Assembly: GCA_034435395.1 (NCBI GenBank)
Contig: DAOTXK010000006.1
Span: 1 to 5,537, forward strand
Origin: DAOTXK01 sp034435395
Lineage (GTDB): Bacteria; Chloroflexota; Anaerolineae; Aggregatilineales; Ch27
Length of the DNA: 5,537 nucleotides
Direction of reading: 5' to 3'
Below the pieces are notes generated by a model. That model saw only the letters and a program-made list of their open reading frames with translations. It was not told where the DNA came from and did not search any database. Position numbers and translations under genes: made by a program. Of the stretch, positions 5,063 through 5,537 are shown in pieces (within the stretch, counting starts at the first letter, position 1; each line of letters opens with the position of its first letter).

Positions 5063-5537
5063 TCACGTCAGGACGGCCTCGATGCGCGCCAGCAGATCGC
5101 CCGGCGACAGGCCCTGCTTCTTCACAAGATCGGCAATACGTTGGTGGAGAAAATGCTGCTCGTCGGCGGTCAGCTCTTTGGCGCTGACGATCACCACCGG
5201 CAGGTCATCCAGGTCGGGCTTCTCCCGGATGGCGGTGAGCACGTCGAAGCCGCTGACCTCCGGCATCAACAGATCGAGCACAACCAGGCTGGCCCGGTTT
5301 TGCTGGAGCCAATCGAGGGCCTCCTGCCCGCCGCTGCACGGCTGAACCGGGTGACCGGCGGCGCGTAATATCTGGGCGATGATTTCCCGGTCGTCGGGGT
5401 TGTCGTCCACCACCAGGATCGGTCGTGCCACTTCCACTGGCGGGAAGCGCCCGATGGCCTTCAGCAGTGCTTCGCGCCGCACGGGCTTGTTGATGTGGGC
5501 CGACGCACCCATGGAGAGGCTCTTGGGTTCCTGATCG
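5063..5537 (-). CDS. Hybrid sensor kinase C-terminus with tandem receivers (5' end outside window)
   Basis: The frame stays open to the window edge. Its 157 visible residues start DQEPKSLSMGASAHINKPVR, the tail of one receiver with its conserved Lys (visible residue 17) in the INKPV motif. The ATG at 5512 is therefore internal and not the real start. After a short linker, a second receiver (about 38-155) follows, with acidic pair D44/D45 (VVDDN), phospho-acceptor D88 (LVVLD), S118 in the Thr/Ser position (VIVSA), and a KK pair (139-140) in the Lys position. The ending (ELTADEQHFL to LLARIEAVLT) resembles the C-termini of large multi-domain hybrid histidine kinases in Chloroflexota. The sensor and kinase domains, presumably encoded upstream, cannot be seen. 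It probably acts as the input protein of the signalling block. A multi-receiver protein without a kinase is possible. Confidence 0.85.
   Translation of the reverse strand, partial: DQEPKSLSMGASAHINKPVRREALLKAIGRFPPVEVARPILVVDDNPDDREIIAQILRAAGHPVQPCSGGQEALDWLQQNRASLVVLDLLMPEVSGFDVLTAIREKPDLDDLPVVIVSAKELTADEQHFLHQRIADLVKKQGLSPGDLLARIEAVLT

Noticed and set aside
4758..5066. Minus-strand ORF of 102 codons filling the gap upstream of the receiver operon
   Set aside because: Its GTG start overlaps the hybrid kinase stop codon, but the N-terminal part has no recognisable domain and looks like random G+C-rich coding. Only the last 24 codons, with their own ATG and GGAG, are kept as a tentative small ORF.

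Overview
The window is high in G+C, and every gene I can support lies on the minus strand, so transcription runs from position 5537 towards 1. The organism is most likely a member of the Chloroflexota (Anaerolineae-like). That is an inference from the protein style: many receiver-only regulators, a receiver fused to a worn-out GGDEF domain, and a hybrid kinase ending in tandem receivers. No taxonomic marker gene is present.

Signalling block (5537 down to 1107). The 3' end of a hybrid sensor kinase with two receiver domains (5063-5537) is followed by a 453-bp gene-poor gap. The gap holds a possible promoter and a possible 24-residue ORF. Next come a stand-alone receiver (4241-4609), a receiver fused to a class III adenylate cyclase (3182-4222), a receiver fused to a histidine kinase (2034-3185), and a receiver fused to a degenerate GGDEF domain (1107-1931). 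The cyclase and kinase genes overlap by 4 bp (GTGA) and the first two are 18 bp apart, which indicates one operon. No DNA-binding output domain is visible. The block looks like a phosphorelay whose output is cAMP and protein contacts.

tRNA block (1066 down to 903). A tRNA-Glu(TTC) gene has its own sigma70-type promoter (TTGACC, 17 bp, TACACT) and a strong intrinsic terminator.

Redox gene (828 down to 131). This is the most interesting part. A well-placed promoter and Shine-Dalgarno sequence lead into a 193-codon reading frame for a peroxiredoxin-like (AhpC/TSA, SelL-related) protein. An in-frame TGA sits exactly where the first cysteine of the CxxC redox motif should be, giving UxxC. A stem-loop matching the bacterial SECIS pattern follows, with a 5-nt apical loop that has G at its second position and starts 26 nt after the TGA. 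I read this as a selenoprotein gene that ordinary gene calling truncates to a 137-residue ORF starting at TTG 544.

Mobile end (130 down to 1). The first 29 codons of an IS5-family transposase run off the window. The element's edge appears to lie directly against the stop codon of the redox gene.
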